From positions 1 to 16,431 of the forward strand of contig NYZG01000096.1 in NCBI GenBank assembly GCA_002687025.1: DNA of 16,431 nt. Direction: 5' to 3'. The translations under genes and the position numbers were made by a program. Positions within the stretch are counted from its first letter, which is position 1, and every line of letters begins with the position of its first letter. The notes under the pieces were generated by a model, which was not told the DNA's origin, did not search any database, and saw only the letters and a list, made by a program, of their open reading frames with translations. Origin of the DNA: Candidatus Poribacteria bacterium (GTDB lineage Bacteria; Poribacteria; WGA-4E; GCA-2687025). Below, in pieces: positions 7,776 through 15,266 of the stretch.

Positions 7776-10280
7776 GTGCCCAATACAGACTATGAACCCC
7801 TGGACATCGGCCCGCTGTGTGACTCGGACGCGACGGTCATCGGGCCGGACGCGAAGATACCCGTCGGCGACCTGAGCTACCACGGCCTTCCGTTCCGAGT
7901 AGGCGGGACTGGAGCCGCGAACGTCATCGGGCGCGGGACGGGCGTATCGCTCGACCCGGTGGTCATCCCGATCGGCAGCACGGCGAGGACGCTTATCGTC
8001 GCCCACCGGTTGCTGGACTCGAAGGTGTACGAAGGCGATCCCGTGGGACGGGCCTGCGCGGATTACACCATCGTCTACGAAGATGGCTCCGAGATCACAG
8101 TACCCATCCGTGAGCGCATGGAGATCGGCATCATCCCGCCGGGATGGGGACAGCTGGCGTTTCTCGCCTACCCCGACACCAAGGACGGCCTGACCGCGCG
8201 GTACGAGGGCCCGTGGGGCGCGGCGGGCAACCGGCAGACCGAGGCGCTCCAGGCGTGGCCCCGCGACTTCTACCTCTGGATGTGGCCCAACCCGCACCCA
8301 GACCGCGAGATCGCCGAGCTGCGCGTGACGCCCACGGGGCCGAGGTTCATCATCGGCGCCGTCACGCTGGGTCACGCGAACGAGCATCCGTTTACGCGGA
8401 TAGCGAAGAAGGACGTCAAGCTCGAACTCCTGCGCGACGAGGACGCGGCGAAGAACTTCGGCCTTGCCGTCCGCGTGGATCGTGGCACGGCGACGTACCC
8501 CTATCCCCTGCCCGCTGACGCCGACGAGTCCTTCCTGAGCGACTCTTTCGTCGGATGGGGCGAGGAGCCGAACAGGACGAGCAGCCCTGCCTACGTGCAG
8601 GTCGCCGCGACGCCATCGGCGACCGTGTCGGTCGACCAGGACGGCGAGGAGATTGGGTCGGTGAACTGGGCGGAGCTCCAGGAGGAGAAGGAGGTCACGT
8701 CCGGCGATCGCGTGAAGTTCATCATGGTGGACGAGGGACGCAACTGGGTCCGGACGAAGGTGATAGACGACGCCACCGGCGAGACGCTGCCGTGCCGCGT
8801 GCACTTCCGCTCACCCGACGGTATTCCGTATCAGCCGCACGGCCACCACAACCACGTGAATTCGGACATGGGCACGTGGCACGTCGACATCGGCGGTGAC
8901 GTCAAGCTGGGCCAGATCACGTACGCGTACATCAACGGGAAGTGCGAGGGGTGGCTCCCACGAGGCGAGGTCATCGTCGACATCGCGCGAGGCTACGAGT
9001 ACGAGCCGATCCGTCAGAAGGTAACCGTGGAGCCGGGCCAGCAGGAGCTCACGTTCCGCATGAAGCGTCTGCGCGACATGAACGCGGAGCGTTACTTCAG
9101 CGGCGACACACACGTGCATTTCCTGTCGACGCAGGGGGCGCACACCGAAGCCGCGGGCGAAGGCGTGAACGTCGTCAATCTGCTCCTGTCGCAGTGGGGG
9201 CACCTCTTCACGAACACGGAGGAATTTGTCGGGCGGCCGAACGTCTCGCCGGATGGCGACACGATCGTGTACGCGACGCAGGAGAATCGCCAGCACATCC
9301 TCGGCCACCTGACGCTACTCGGCCTCAAGGAGCCGGTGAACCCGTGGTGCTCCGACGGCCCCGGCGAGGCGGAACTCGGCGGGAACATGGAGACGACCCT
9401 GTCGCGCTGGGCCGACGAGTGCCACGCACAGGGCGGGACGGTCGTCATCCCGCATCTGCCGAACCCGAACTGCGAGCCGGCAGCGCTCATCACGACCGGC
9501 CGGGCCGATGCCGCGGAGTGGCTGGTGCAAGACTCGTACATGCACAAGGAATACTACCGATACCTGAACTGCGGGTATAAGCTGCCGCTGGTTGGCGGCA
9601 CCGACAAGATGACCGCGGACGTGCCGGTGGGTATCTACCGCACCTACGTGCACATCCCCGACGACCAGCCGTTCAACTATGACACGTGGTGCAAGAACAT
9701 GGCGGGCGGGAACACGTTCCACAGCGGCGGGCCGCTCATGTCGTTCAAGGTCGAGGGCCAGAGCATGGGCAGCACGATCAACCTGCCCGGCAACGGCGGC
9801 GAGGTGAACGTCGAGGCGTCCGCGGTGAGTGTCCTGCCGTTCCACAGCCTCGAGATCGTCGTGAACGGTGAGGTGGTCGCGCGCACTGAGGAGTCGGCCG
9901 GGACGAAGTCGCTCAGCCTCAACGAGAGCGTGCGCGTGGACAAGCACTCGTGGATCGCCGCTCGGTGCGCGGGGCCGGGGTACTTCCCCGGGACGAAGCA
10001 CTACGACGGCTGGGGCCGCGGCATCATGGCGCACACGTCGCCGGTGTACCTCGCTGTCGGAGGCGAGTGGTGGATGTTCGACGTGGAGGCGGCGAACTAC
10101 CTGCTGACGCTGCTCGAAGGCGGGATCGACTACATCCAGCAGCGGACGCTGCAGTGGGAGCCGGAGACGGTCACCCACCGCCACGGCCTCGACGACCACA
10201 TTGCGTATCTCGAAGAGCCGTTCCACCAGGCGATGGACGCCATCCACAAACGCATGCACGCTCTCGGCATCAAGCACTAG
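7776..10280 (+). CDS. CehA/McbA-type metallohydrolase (PHP superfamily), large multidomain
   Basis: The 834-residue protein begins at GTG 7776. Residues about 40-210 look like a beta-rich module with WPNPHPDREIAEL, a kind of domain I associate with carbohydrate-active or surface proteins. Residues about 325-435 resemble a carboxypeptidase-regulatory/transthyretin-like beta-sandwich. From about 436 the PHP-type catalytic part begins: GDTHVH (443-448; His446, His448), QENRQHILGH (502-511; Glu503, His511), a PHLP histidine (560) and GGTDKM with Asp610 are the likely metal ligands, as in the CehA/McbA family. Family members include carbamate and other ester or phosphoester hydrolases; the substrate here is unknown. 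There is no signal peptide, and an in-frame stop just upstream excludes one, so a cytoplasmic location or an unusual export route is implied. It ends 21 bases from the convergent ABC-F stop. Confidence 0.8.
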   Translation: MPNTDYEPLDIGPLCDSDATVIGPDAKIPVGDLSYHGLPFRVGGTGAANVIGRGTGVSLDPVVIPIGSTARTLIVAHRLLDSKVYEGDPVGRACADYTIVYEDGSEITVPIRERMEIGIIPPGWGQLAFLAYPDTKDGLTARYEGPWGAAGNRQTEALQAWPRDFYLWMWPNPHPDREIAELRVTPTGPRFIIGAVTLGHANEHPFTRIAKKDVKLELLRDEDAAKNFGLAVRVDRGTATYPYPLPADADESFLSDSFVGWGEEPNRTSSPAYVQVAATPSATVSVDQDGEEIGSVNWAELQEEKEVTSGDRVKFIMVDEGRNWVRTKVIDDATGETLPCRVHFRSPDGIPYQPHGHHNHVNSDMGTWHVDIGGDVKLGQITYAYINGKCEGWLPRGEVIVDIARGYEYEPIRQKVTVEPGQQELTFRMKRLRDMNAERYFSGDTHVHFLSTQGAHTEAAGEGVNVVNLLLSQWGHLFTNTEEFVGRPNVSPDGDTIVYATQENRQHILGHLTLLGLKEPVNPWCSDGPGEAELGGNMETTLSRWADECHAQGGTVVIPHLPNPNCEPAALITTGRADAAEWLVQDSYMHKEYYRYLNCGYKLPLVGGTDKMTADVPVGIYRTYVHIPDDQPFNYDTWCKNMAGGNTFHSGGPLMSFKVEGQSMGSTINLPGNGGEVNVEASAVSVLPFHSLEIVVNGEVVARTEESAGTKSLSLNESVRVDKHSWIAARCAGPGYFPGTKHYDGWGRGIMAHTSPVYLAVGGEWWMFDVEAANYLLTLLEGGIDYIQQRTLQWEPETVTHRHGLDDHIAYLEEPFHQAMDAIHKRMHALGIKH

Positions 10281-10296
10281 CCAGCGACGATGACGA

Positions 10297-10320
10297 CGCG
10301 GCTACACAGATGTGGCCGCG
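10297..10320. terminator. Hairpin between convergent genes, possible terminator
   Basis: The arms CGCGGC and GCCGCG pair around an inner CAC/GTG stem with a 2-base bulge and an AGAT loop. The hairpin spans the ABC-F stop codon and lies 17 bases beyond the metallohydrolase stop, a sensible place for a shared terminator. No T-tract follows on either strand, so it is not a standard intrinsic terminator. Confidence 0.3.
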
Positions 10321-12047
10321 TCGCTCCGTCGCGGCTTCTTCTTGCGACGACGCTTCTTGCCGCTCTGCTTCGGCGGCTCCGGCTTGGGGGCGGGCCGCTT
10401 TGCCTCCGCCTTCTCTGCGCGCTCGCGCTCTGCGTCCTCTTGCTTCTGCAGCTCCCACTCCTCGTATGAGTAGCGCCAGAAGAGGGGGCCGTCGTCGCCC
10501 CCGAGGACCAGCAGCTTCGTTGCGAGCTTCGAGAGCAGATAGCGATCGTGCGAGATGAGCACGATCGTGGCGGCGCAGTCGAGTAGCGCGTCCTCCAGCG
10601 CCTCCCGCGAGGGGATGTCGAGGTGGTTCGTGGGCTCGTCAAGCAGGAGGAGGTTTGGCTTGCCAAGGAGAAGCTTCGCGAGTGCGAGGCGCGTCTTCTC
10701 GCCTCCGCTTAGGACGCTCACCGGCTTGTCGATGTCGTCGCCCTGGAAGAGGAACGGCGCCAGGTAGGCGCGCACGTCCTGCATGGGCGTAGCCCCCGGC
10801 ATCGACGACCAGATCTCGTTCAGGACGGTCCGGTCGGTGCGCAGATCGCGGTGCTCCTGGTCGAGGTAGCCGACCTTCAAGGCCGCGCCGAAGCGCGCCT
10901 CGCCGACGGTCGCCGTCTCCTGCTGCATGAGGATTCGGAAGAGGGTTGTCTTGCCCGACCCGTTCGGCCCCATCACGCCCATCGTGTCGCCTCGGGAGAC
11001 ATCGAAGCTGAGGTCCTCGAAGAGGAGTTGGTCGCCGTACTCCTTGCCCAAGTCGGTGGCGATGATGACGTTCTCTCCGCTGCGGCCTTCGAAGTTCGCG
11101 TTGAGGCGCATACGTCGCCGTTCCGCGGCCGGCCGCTCGACGCGCTCCATTCGCGCCAACCGTTTGCGGCGGCCCTGCGCCTCCCTGGTGCGCTGTCCCG
11201 CCATGTGGCGTCGTATGAAGTCTTCCTCTTTCGCGATGTGTTTCTGCTGCTGCTCGTACTCGCGTTCGTTGGTGAGTGTGTCCACGGCGCGCTGCTTCAG
11301 GTACGCCGAATAGGCGCCCTTGTACTCGTGCAGCGTGTGAGATCGCACCTCGACCGTCTTCGTCGTCGTCTTGTCGAGGAAGTATCGGTCGTGCGACACG
11401 ACCACGTAGGAGCCCGAGTAATCGAGCCGCAGGAACGACTCCAGCCACTCGATGGCGTTGATGTCGAGGTGGTTCGTCGGCTCGTCCATGAGGAGGACGT
11501 CGGGTTCCTGCAAGAGTAGGCGCGCCAGGGCCGCGCGGTTCCTCTCGCCTCCGCTCAGGACGTTGAGGGGCTTGGCGAAGTCCGCGTCGCTGAAGCCGAT
11601 CCCTCGCAGTATCGAGTTGATGCGGTGCTCGTAGGAGTATCCGCCGATGTGCTCGTGCTGGGCCTCCAGCGACGCGTACCGCTCCATGAGCTCGTCCAGC
11701 GCCGACTCGGATGTCGCCGCGGCCATCTCCTCGGTGGCGTCCTGCATGCGCCGCTCGAGCCGGTGGTGGTCCTGGAAGACCGCGACCATGGCGTCACGGA
11801 CCGTGTCGGACTCGCCGATGTCCGGGATCTGCCGGAGATAGCCGATCCTCGCGCCGCGCGCGGTGTATACCGCGCCGGTCGTCGGCTGCTGAACGCCCGC
11901 CATGATCTCGAGTAGGGTGGTCTTGCCGGTGCCGTTCGCGCCGATCAGCCCCACACGGTCTCCCGCAGTGACCTGCCACGACACATCGTCCAGTATGAGT
12001 GGCGGGTCGTGCGTCATGGTGACGCGGTCAACGCGCAGCAGCGACAT
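10302..12047 (-). CDS. ABC-F family ATPase with basic C-terminal tail
   Basis: ABC-F proteins are soluble tandem ATPases that act on the ribosome (translation factors such as EttA/Uup/YfmR, or antibiotic target protection). The 581-residue protein has two complete ATPase domains: Walker A GANGTGKT (37-44) and GPNGSGKT (360-367), signatures LSGGE (164-168 and 446-450) and Walker B ending DEPTNHLD in both. The linker between them (about 245-320) is long, helical and rich in Arg/Lys/Gln, as in the P-site tRNA interaction motif. There are no membrane segments. The C-terminus from about 537 is first Glu/Ala-rich, then Lys/Arg/Pro-rich, suggesting an RNA-binding extension. On the minus strand GGGAAGGGAG precedes the ATG at 12047 by 8 bases. 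A housekeeping translation role is more likely than resistance, but the subfamily cannot be fixed here. Confidence 0.9.
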   Translation of the reverse strand: MSLLRVDRVTMTHDPPLILDDVSWQVTAGDRVGLIGANGTGKTTLLEIMAGVQQPTTGAVYTARGARIGYLRQIPDIGESDTVRDAMVAVFQDHHRLERRMQDATEEMAAATSESALDELMERYASLEAQHEHIGGYSYEHRINSILRGIGFSDADFAKPLNVLSGGERNRAALARLLLQEPDVLLMDEPTNHLDINAIEWLESFLRLDYSGSYVVVSHDRYFLDKTTTKTVEVRSHTLHEYKGAYSAYLKQRAVDTLTNEREYEQQQKHIAKEEDFIRRHMAGQRTREAQGRRKRLARMERVERPAAERRRMRLNANFEGRSGENVIIATDLGKEYGDQLLFEDLSFDVSRGDTMGVMGPNGSGKTTLFRILMQQETATVGEARFGAALKVGYLDQEHRDLRTDRTVLNEIWSSMPGATPMQDVRAYLAPFLFQGDDIDKPVSVLSGGEKTRLALAKLLLGKPNLLLLDEPTNHLDIPSREALEDALLDCAATIVLISHDRYLLSKLATKLLVLGGDDGPLFWRYSYEEWELQKQEDAERERAEKAEAKRPAPKPEPPKQSGKKRRRKKKPRRSDAATSV

Positions 12048-12092
12048 GCGGGCGGCTCCCTTCCCCTAACTACCCTCGCCGGATGCACACGG

Positions 12093-12101
12093 ATTGTAGC
12101 A
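12093..12101 (-). promoter_or_regulatory. Candidate extended -10 promoter for the ABC-F gene
   Basis: On the minus strand TGCTACAAT fits the extended -10 pattern TGnTATAAT with one mismatch in the hexamer. It lies about 46 bases before the ATG at 12047. No good -35 is visible, which is tolerated by extended -10 promoters. Function is inferred. Confidence 0.42.
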
Positions 12102-12225
12102 CGGCCCGTCGAGCGTCTTGGGGATCGGCTGATCGCGTCGGCGGCCGGCGGCGCGTGCGGCTGACGGGATGGGGCGACTTCGAGGGTACCGGCCGCGCTG
12201 GCAGCGAGGCCGCGATGGCGCAACC

Positions 12226-12255
12226 TTGACACGCAGAACCCTCGGACACCACAAT
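12226..12255 (+). promoter_or_regulatory. Candidate sigma70-type promoter for the ftsE-ftsX-bioF-bioD run
   Basis: A perfect TTGACA at 12226-12231 is followed after 18 bases by CACAAT at 12250-12255 (4 of 6 matches). It is the best consensus match upstream of ftsE on this strand and would leave a leader of about 135 bases that includes the 34-codon ORF. Confidence 0.42.
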
Positions 12256-12297
12256 CGGACTCCCCTCTTGCGCGCCCATCTCGGCACGGAGCAACGC

Positions 12298-12402
12298 ATG
12301 GCATTCGGTGACGAGGACGTGTTGGGTCGCCTGACGCCCGGCGGCCGCGGCTTGCCGGACATGAACGCCGCACGTCCCCGCAACGCATGGGAGGCCACAT
12401 GA
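12298..12402 (+). CDS. Possible 34-codon small ORF coupled to ftsE
   Basis: An ATG at 12298 with GGAG at 12288-12291 (6-base gap) opens a 34-codon frame. Its TGA (12400-12402) overlaps the ftsE ATG (12399-12401) in an ATGA arrangement. The peptide begins MAFGDEDVLGRL and is Gly/Pro/Arg-rich further on, with no membrane segment or recognisable motif. It may be a leader that couples translation into ftsE, a small protein, or a chance open frame, since the same frame is open further upstream without a start signal. Confidence 0.3.
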   Translation: MAFGDEDVLGRLTPGGRGLPDMNAARPRNAWEAT

Positions 12403-13181
12403 CGGCCCCATCGCGCCCCGCGGGAACGGCGCCAAAGGTCGAGCGGGTCTACGAGGACACGACCGTGCTGCGGGCAATAGACGAGCGCATGTATCCTCCT
12501 CCCGAGCCGAAGCTGCCGATGATCGACGCGTCCGGCGTCACCATACGCTATGGCCGGCACGAACCGGTGCTCGATAAGGCGAACTTCACGATCCATTCCG
12601 GCGACTTCACCTTCGTGCTGGGCGCCAGCGGATCGGGCAAGACTTCTCTCCTACGTCTGCTGTTCCGCGATGTGCTTCCCACGGAGGGATCGGTCGTTGT
12701 TGCGGGACAGAGCCTGCGGCGCCTTCGCGGCCGAGGGCTGGCGCATTTCCGTCGGCAGGTGGGCTTCGTGTTTCAGGACTTCAAGCTGCTGCCCGGGCGC
12801 ACGGTGTACGAGAACATCGGCATGGCGCTTCGCGTGACGGGCTGTTCGCGCAAGCAGGTGCGCGATCGCGTCGAGCACATTCTTCCGCGCGTCGGTCTGA
12901 CGCACAGACGCAACGCGTACCCCGCCGAGATATCCGGCGGCGAACAGCAACGCGTCGCCATCGCGCGAGCGATGGTGGGGAATCCGATGATCCTGCTCGC
13001 CGACGAGCCGACCGGGAACCTGGATCCGCATCTGTCGGTCGCTATCCTGGACCTGTTCGAGGGTTTCAACCTGCGCGGCACGACGGTCGTGATCGCGACA
13101 CACGACACCGCGACGGCGGTTGAACGCGGCAAGCGGGTCCTGCGGATCGAGGATCGGAAAGTGCGCGAGGGCGTACGATGA
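12399..13181 (+). CDS. ftsE: Cell division ATP-binding protein FtsE, with N-terminal extension
   Basis: FtsE is the ATPase of the FtsEX complex, which transmits divisome signals through the inner membrane to cell-wall hydrolases. From the ATG at 12399 it has 260 residues, about 38 more than E. coli FtsE. The ABC core starts near residue 41 (MIDASGVTIRYG). It has Walker A GASGSGKT (75-82), a Q-loop in FVFQDFKLLPGRTVYENI, signature SGGEQ (179-183), Walker B ending DEPTGNLD (202-209) and an H-loop ATHD. The DFKLLP and TVYEN motifs are typical of FtsE. GGGAGG precedes the ATG by 4 bases. The first 40 residues (Pro/charged-rich, no membrane segment) look coding by third-base bias; internal ATGs at 12489 and 12519 lack ribosome sites. 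The stop overlaps ftsX by 4 bases. Confidence 0.92.
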   Translation: MTAPSRPAGTAPKVERVYEDTTVLRAIDERMYPPPEPKLPMIDASGVTIRYGRHEPVLDKANFTIHSGDFTFVLGASGSGKTSLLRLLFRDVLPTEGSVVVAGQSLRRLRGRGLAHFRRQVGFVFQDFKLLPGRTVYENIGMALRVTGCSRKQVRDRVEHILPRVGLTHRRNAYPAEISGGEQQRVAIARAMVGNPMILLADEPTGNLDPHLSVAILDLFEGFNLRGTTVVIATHDTATAVERGKRVLRIEDRKVREGVR

Positions 13182-14032
13182 GATACATCGTCAGCGAAGC
13201 GTTGCGCAACGTCCGCCACGGTGGGGTCGTCAGCGTTCTCGCGATCCTCATCGTCGCGCTGACCACGATCCTCTTCGGGGTGCTGTATCTGGTCCGTGCG
13301 GCGGTGCATTTCGAGCTGGCGCGGATGGCGGACCGGCCGGTCGTCGTGGTGTTCCCAGAGGACAGGCTTTCCGACGACGAAGTGCGTGCCATGGCAACCG
13401 AGATCGACGGCATCCCGGCGATCGAATCTACGCAGGTCGTGTCGAAAGCGGAAGCTCTGGCGCGTAGCGGCGAGCTGTTCGGCGAACACGCCGCGGTGCT
13501 TCTCGAAGGGTTCGGACGAGACAACCCGCTGCCCCGATCGATCGAAGTTTGGGCGGCCGCGGAGGGCCCGGAGCCGGGCTCGCTAGCCGCGCTCAGCCAA
13601 CAGCTGCGGGCGCTCTCCGGCGTCGAGAGCGTTACGTTCGAGGCGGACAGCATCCGCGCGATCGGACGCGTCAAGAACACCGTGATGCTTCTCGGCGCGC
13701 TCGTGATCGTGATCTCGGTGGTTGTGATCTCGTTCTCGATCATGCTGACGATCTATGCGAGACGCGACGAACTGAACATCTTGCGCCTGGTCGGCGCGAC
13801 GTATGGCTTTATCCGCGTGCCGCTGCTGCTGCAGGGGTGCATCGAGGGCCTCCTTGGGAGCGCGGTTGGGCTTGGTCTTCTGTATGGGCTGTTCCGCAAT
13901 CTCGGCAGCCTGGCGGGGGTACAGGAGTTCCTCGAACCGGTTGCGGCAGCCGCCATCGTCGGCGGCGCGACCCTGATCGGCATGGCGGGCGGCATGATGC
14001 CGATGCGTCGCCGACTGCGGGCGGTGACGTGA
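13178..14032 (+). CDS. ftsX: Cell division membrane protein FtsX
   Basis: FtsX is the four-helix membrane partner of FtsE; its external loop activates peptidoglycan hydrolases directly or through EnvC/RipC-like adaptors. The 284-residue protein has one helix at about 17-43, a periplasmic domain at about 44-167 containing NPLPRSIEV (116-124), and three more helices at about 168-193, 211-240 and 253-275, the standard FtsX topology. Residues 195-215 (ARRDELNILRLVGAT) match the conserved cytoplasmic coupling loop that contacts FtsE. The ATG shares four bases (ATGA) with the ftsE stop. No adaptor or hydrolase gene is visible nearby; biotin genes follow directly. Confidence 0.93.
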   Translation: MRYIVSEALRNVRHGGVVSVLAILIVALTTILFGVLYLVRAAVHFELARMADRPVVVVFPEDRLSDDEVRAMATEIDGIPAIESTQVVSKAEALARSGELFGEHAAVLLEGFGRDNPLPRSIEVWAAAEGPEPGSLAALSQQLRALSGVESVTFEADSIRAIGRVKNTVMLLGALVIVISVVVISFSIMLTIYARRDELNILRLVGATYGFIRVPLLLQGCIEGLLGSAVGLGLLYGLFRNLGSLAGVQEFLEPVAAAAIVGGATLIGMAGGMMPMRRRLRAVT

Positions 14033-14088
14033 CCGAAGCGCCGGACCATTCCCGCGCCGCGCGCGAGCCGTGCGGTCTCACTCCATGA
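14029..14088 (+). other. 19-codon micro-ORF bridging ftsX and bioF
   Basis: A GTG at 14029 overlaps the ftsX stop (GTGA) and opens a 19-codon frame whose TGA (14086-14088) overlaps the bioF ATG at 14085 (ATGA). It would allow terminating ribosomes to pass from ftsX to bioF, which lacks a Shine-Dalgarno. The frame is a continuation of an open shadow frame of ftsX, so this could be chance. Confidence 0.2.
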
Positions 14089-15266
14089 TCTGGGACGATG
14101 AACTGCGGGCGGAGCTCGCCACGCTGCATGGCGCTGGGCTGGCGCGACGCCTCGCCGCGCTGGAGTCGGCGGCGGGTCCCCGCGCGGTGCTCGACGGCCG
14201 CGCAGTGCTGATGTTCGGGTCGAACAACTATCTCGGTCTCGCCAGCGATGCGCGCGTGCGGGAGGCGGCGATCGCCGCTACGGGTGAGCTGGGCGTGGGA
14301 TCGGGCGGATCGCGGCTGCTGTCGGGGAACCACATCCTCAACGACGAGCTGGAAGCGGAGATAGCGGCTTTCAAGGGCTGTGCGGCAGCAGTCCTATTCG
14401 CGAGTGGGTATGCGGCGAACGTGGGGTCGATCCCCGCGCTCGTGGGGCGGGACGACCTGATCCTCTCGGATGAACTCAACCACGCGTCCATCATCGACGG
14501 GTGCCGGCTGTCGCGGGCGCATACGCGCGTCTACGGGCACTCGGATGTCGCCGCTGCTGCGCGTCTGCTGTCGGCCGAACGGTCGAAGTTCCGGCGCGCC
14601 CTCATAGTGACGGACGGCGTCTTCAGCGTGGACGGGGACATCGCGCGACTCGGGGAGCTGTGCGAGCTCGCGGAAGCACACGAGGCGGCGGTGTACGTCG
14701 ACGACGCGCACGGCGTGGGCGTCCTCGGCGAGGGAGGACGCGGTACGGCGCGCCACCTTGGCGTCGACGATCACGCGTCGCTGATACAGATGGGCACCCT
14801 GAGCAAGGCGTTCGGGTCGCTGGGCGGATACGTCGCCGCGTCGGATGCGGTGGTCGAGACGCTGCGCCAACGGTCTCGGGCGCTCATCTTCTCGCACGGC
14901 CTGCCTCCGGCCGTGCTGAGCGCCGCGCGCCGGAGCCTACAGATCCTACGCGACGAACCCGGGTTGGTGAGCGTGCTTCGCGACAAGGCGTCGCGCCTCC
15001 GCAACGGCCTGCGCGACCGAGGACTGCGTGTGAGCGAAGGCGAGACGCCGATCGTGCCGGTCATCGTCGGTGAAGCGGAGGCCGCGACGGCTCTCGCCGG
15101 GGAGTGTGTCACGCGCGGGCTGTACGCCCCCGCGATACGCCCGCCATCGGTCCCCGAGGGTACTAGTCGCATTCGCCTCGCCGCGATGGCCACGCACGCG
15201 GACGAGGACATAGACCGGGCCGTCGATATCGTCTCGGCTTCGGCCCGAAAGGCGGGCATCGCGTGA
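14085..15266 (+). CDS. bioF: 8-amino-7-oxononanoate synthase
   Basis: BioF is a cytoplasmic PLP enzyme that condenses pimeloyl-thioester with alanine in biotin synthesis. From the ATG at 14085 it has 393 residues (E. coli 384). Visible alpha-oxoamine synthase motifs are SNNYLGL near the N-terminus, GVGSGGSRLLSGN, TDGVFSVDGDIA, VDDAHGVGVLG and the PLP-binding Lys241 in GTLSKAFGSLGGY. A GTG at 14070 adds five residues but has no ribosome site; the ATG at 14085 also has none and may depend on coupling through the preceding micro-ORF. Glycine C-acetyltransferase (Kbl) is a close relative, but the adjacent bioD with a 4-base overlap settles the call as BioF. Confidence 0.93.
   Translation: MIWDDELRAELATLHGAGLARRLAALESAAGPRAVLDGRAVLMFGSNNYLGLASDARVREAAIAATGELGVGSGGSRLLSGNHILNDELEAEIAAFKGCAAAVLFASGYAANVGSIPALVGRDDLILSDELNHASIIDGCRLSRAHTRVYGHSDVAAAARLLSAERSKFRRALIVTDGVFSVDGDIARLGELCELAEAHEAAVYVDDAHGVGVLGEGGRGTARHLGVDDHASLIQMGTLSKAFGSLGGYVAASDAVVETLRQRSRALIFSHGLPPAVLSAARRSLQILRDEPGLVSVLRDKASRLRNGLRDRGLRVSEGETPIVPVIVGEAEAATALAGECVTRGLYAPAIRPPSVPEGTSRIRLAAMATHADEDIDRAVDIVSASARKAGIA

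Larger units (their letters stand above)
12048..12398. other. Divergent intergenic region between ABC-F and ftsE genes
   Basis: These 351 bases hold a possible extended -10 promoter for the ABC-F gene, a TTGACA-type promoter for ftsE and a possible 34-codon ORF leading into ftsE, each listed separately. I see no tRNA, riboswitch-like or mobile-element signal. The longer open frames crossing it lack ribosome binding sites and resemble chance open frames in GC-rich DNA. Confidence 0.6.

Noticed and set aside
7530..8804. 424-codon minus-strand open frame over the SIS and metallohydrolase genes
   Set aside because: No domain, no ribosome site, and composition typical of an antisense shadow of two well-supported genes.
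9315..10277. 320-codon minus-strand open frame over the metallohydrolase catalytic domain
   Set aside because: Val/Arg/His-rich shadow frame; the plus-strand frame carries the metal-binding motifs.
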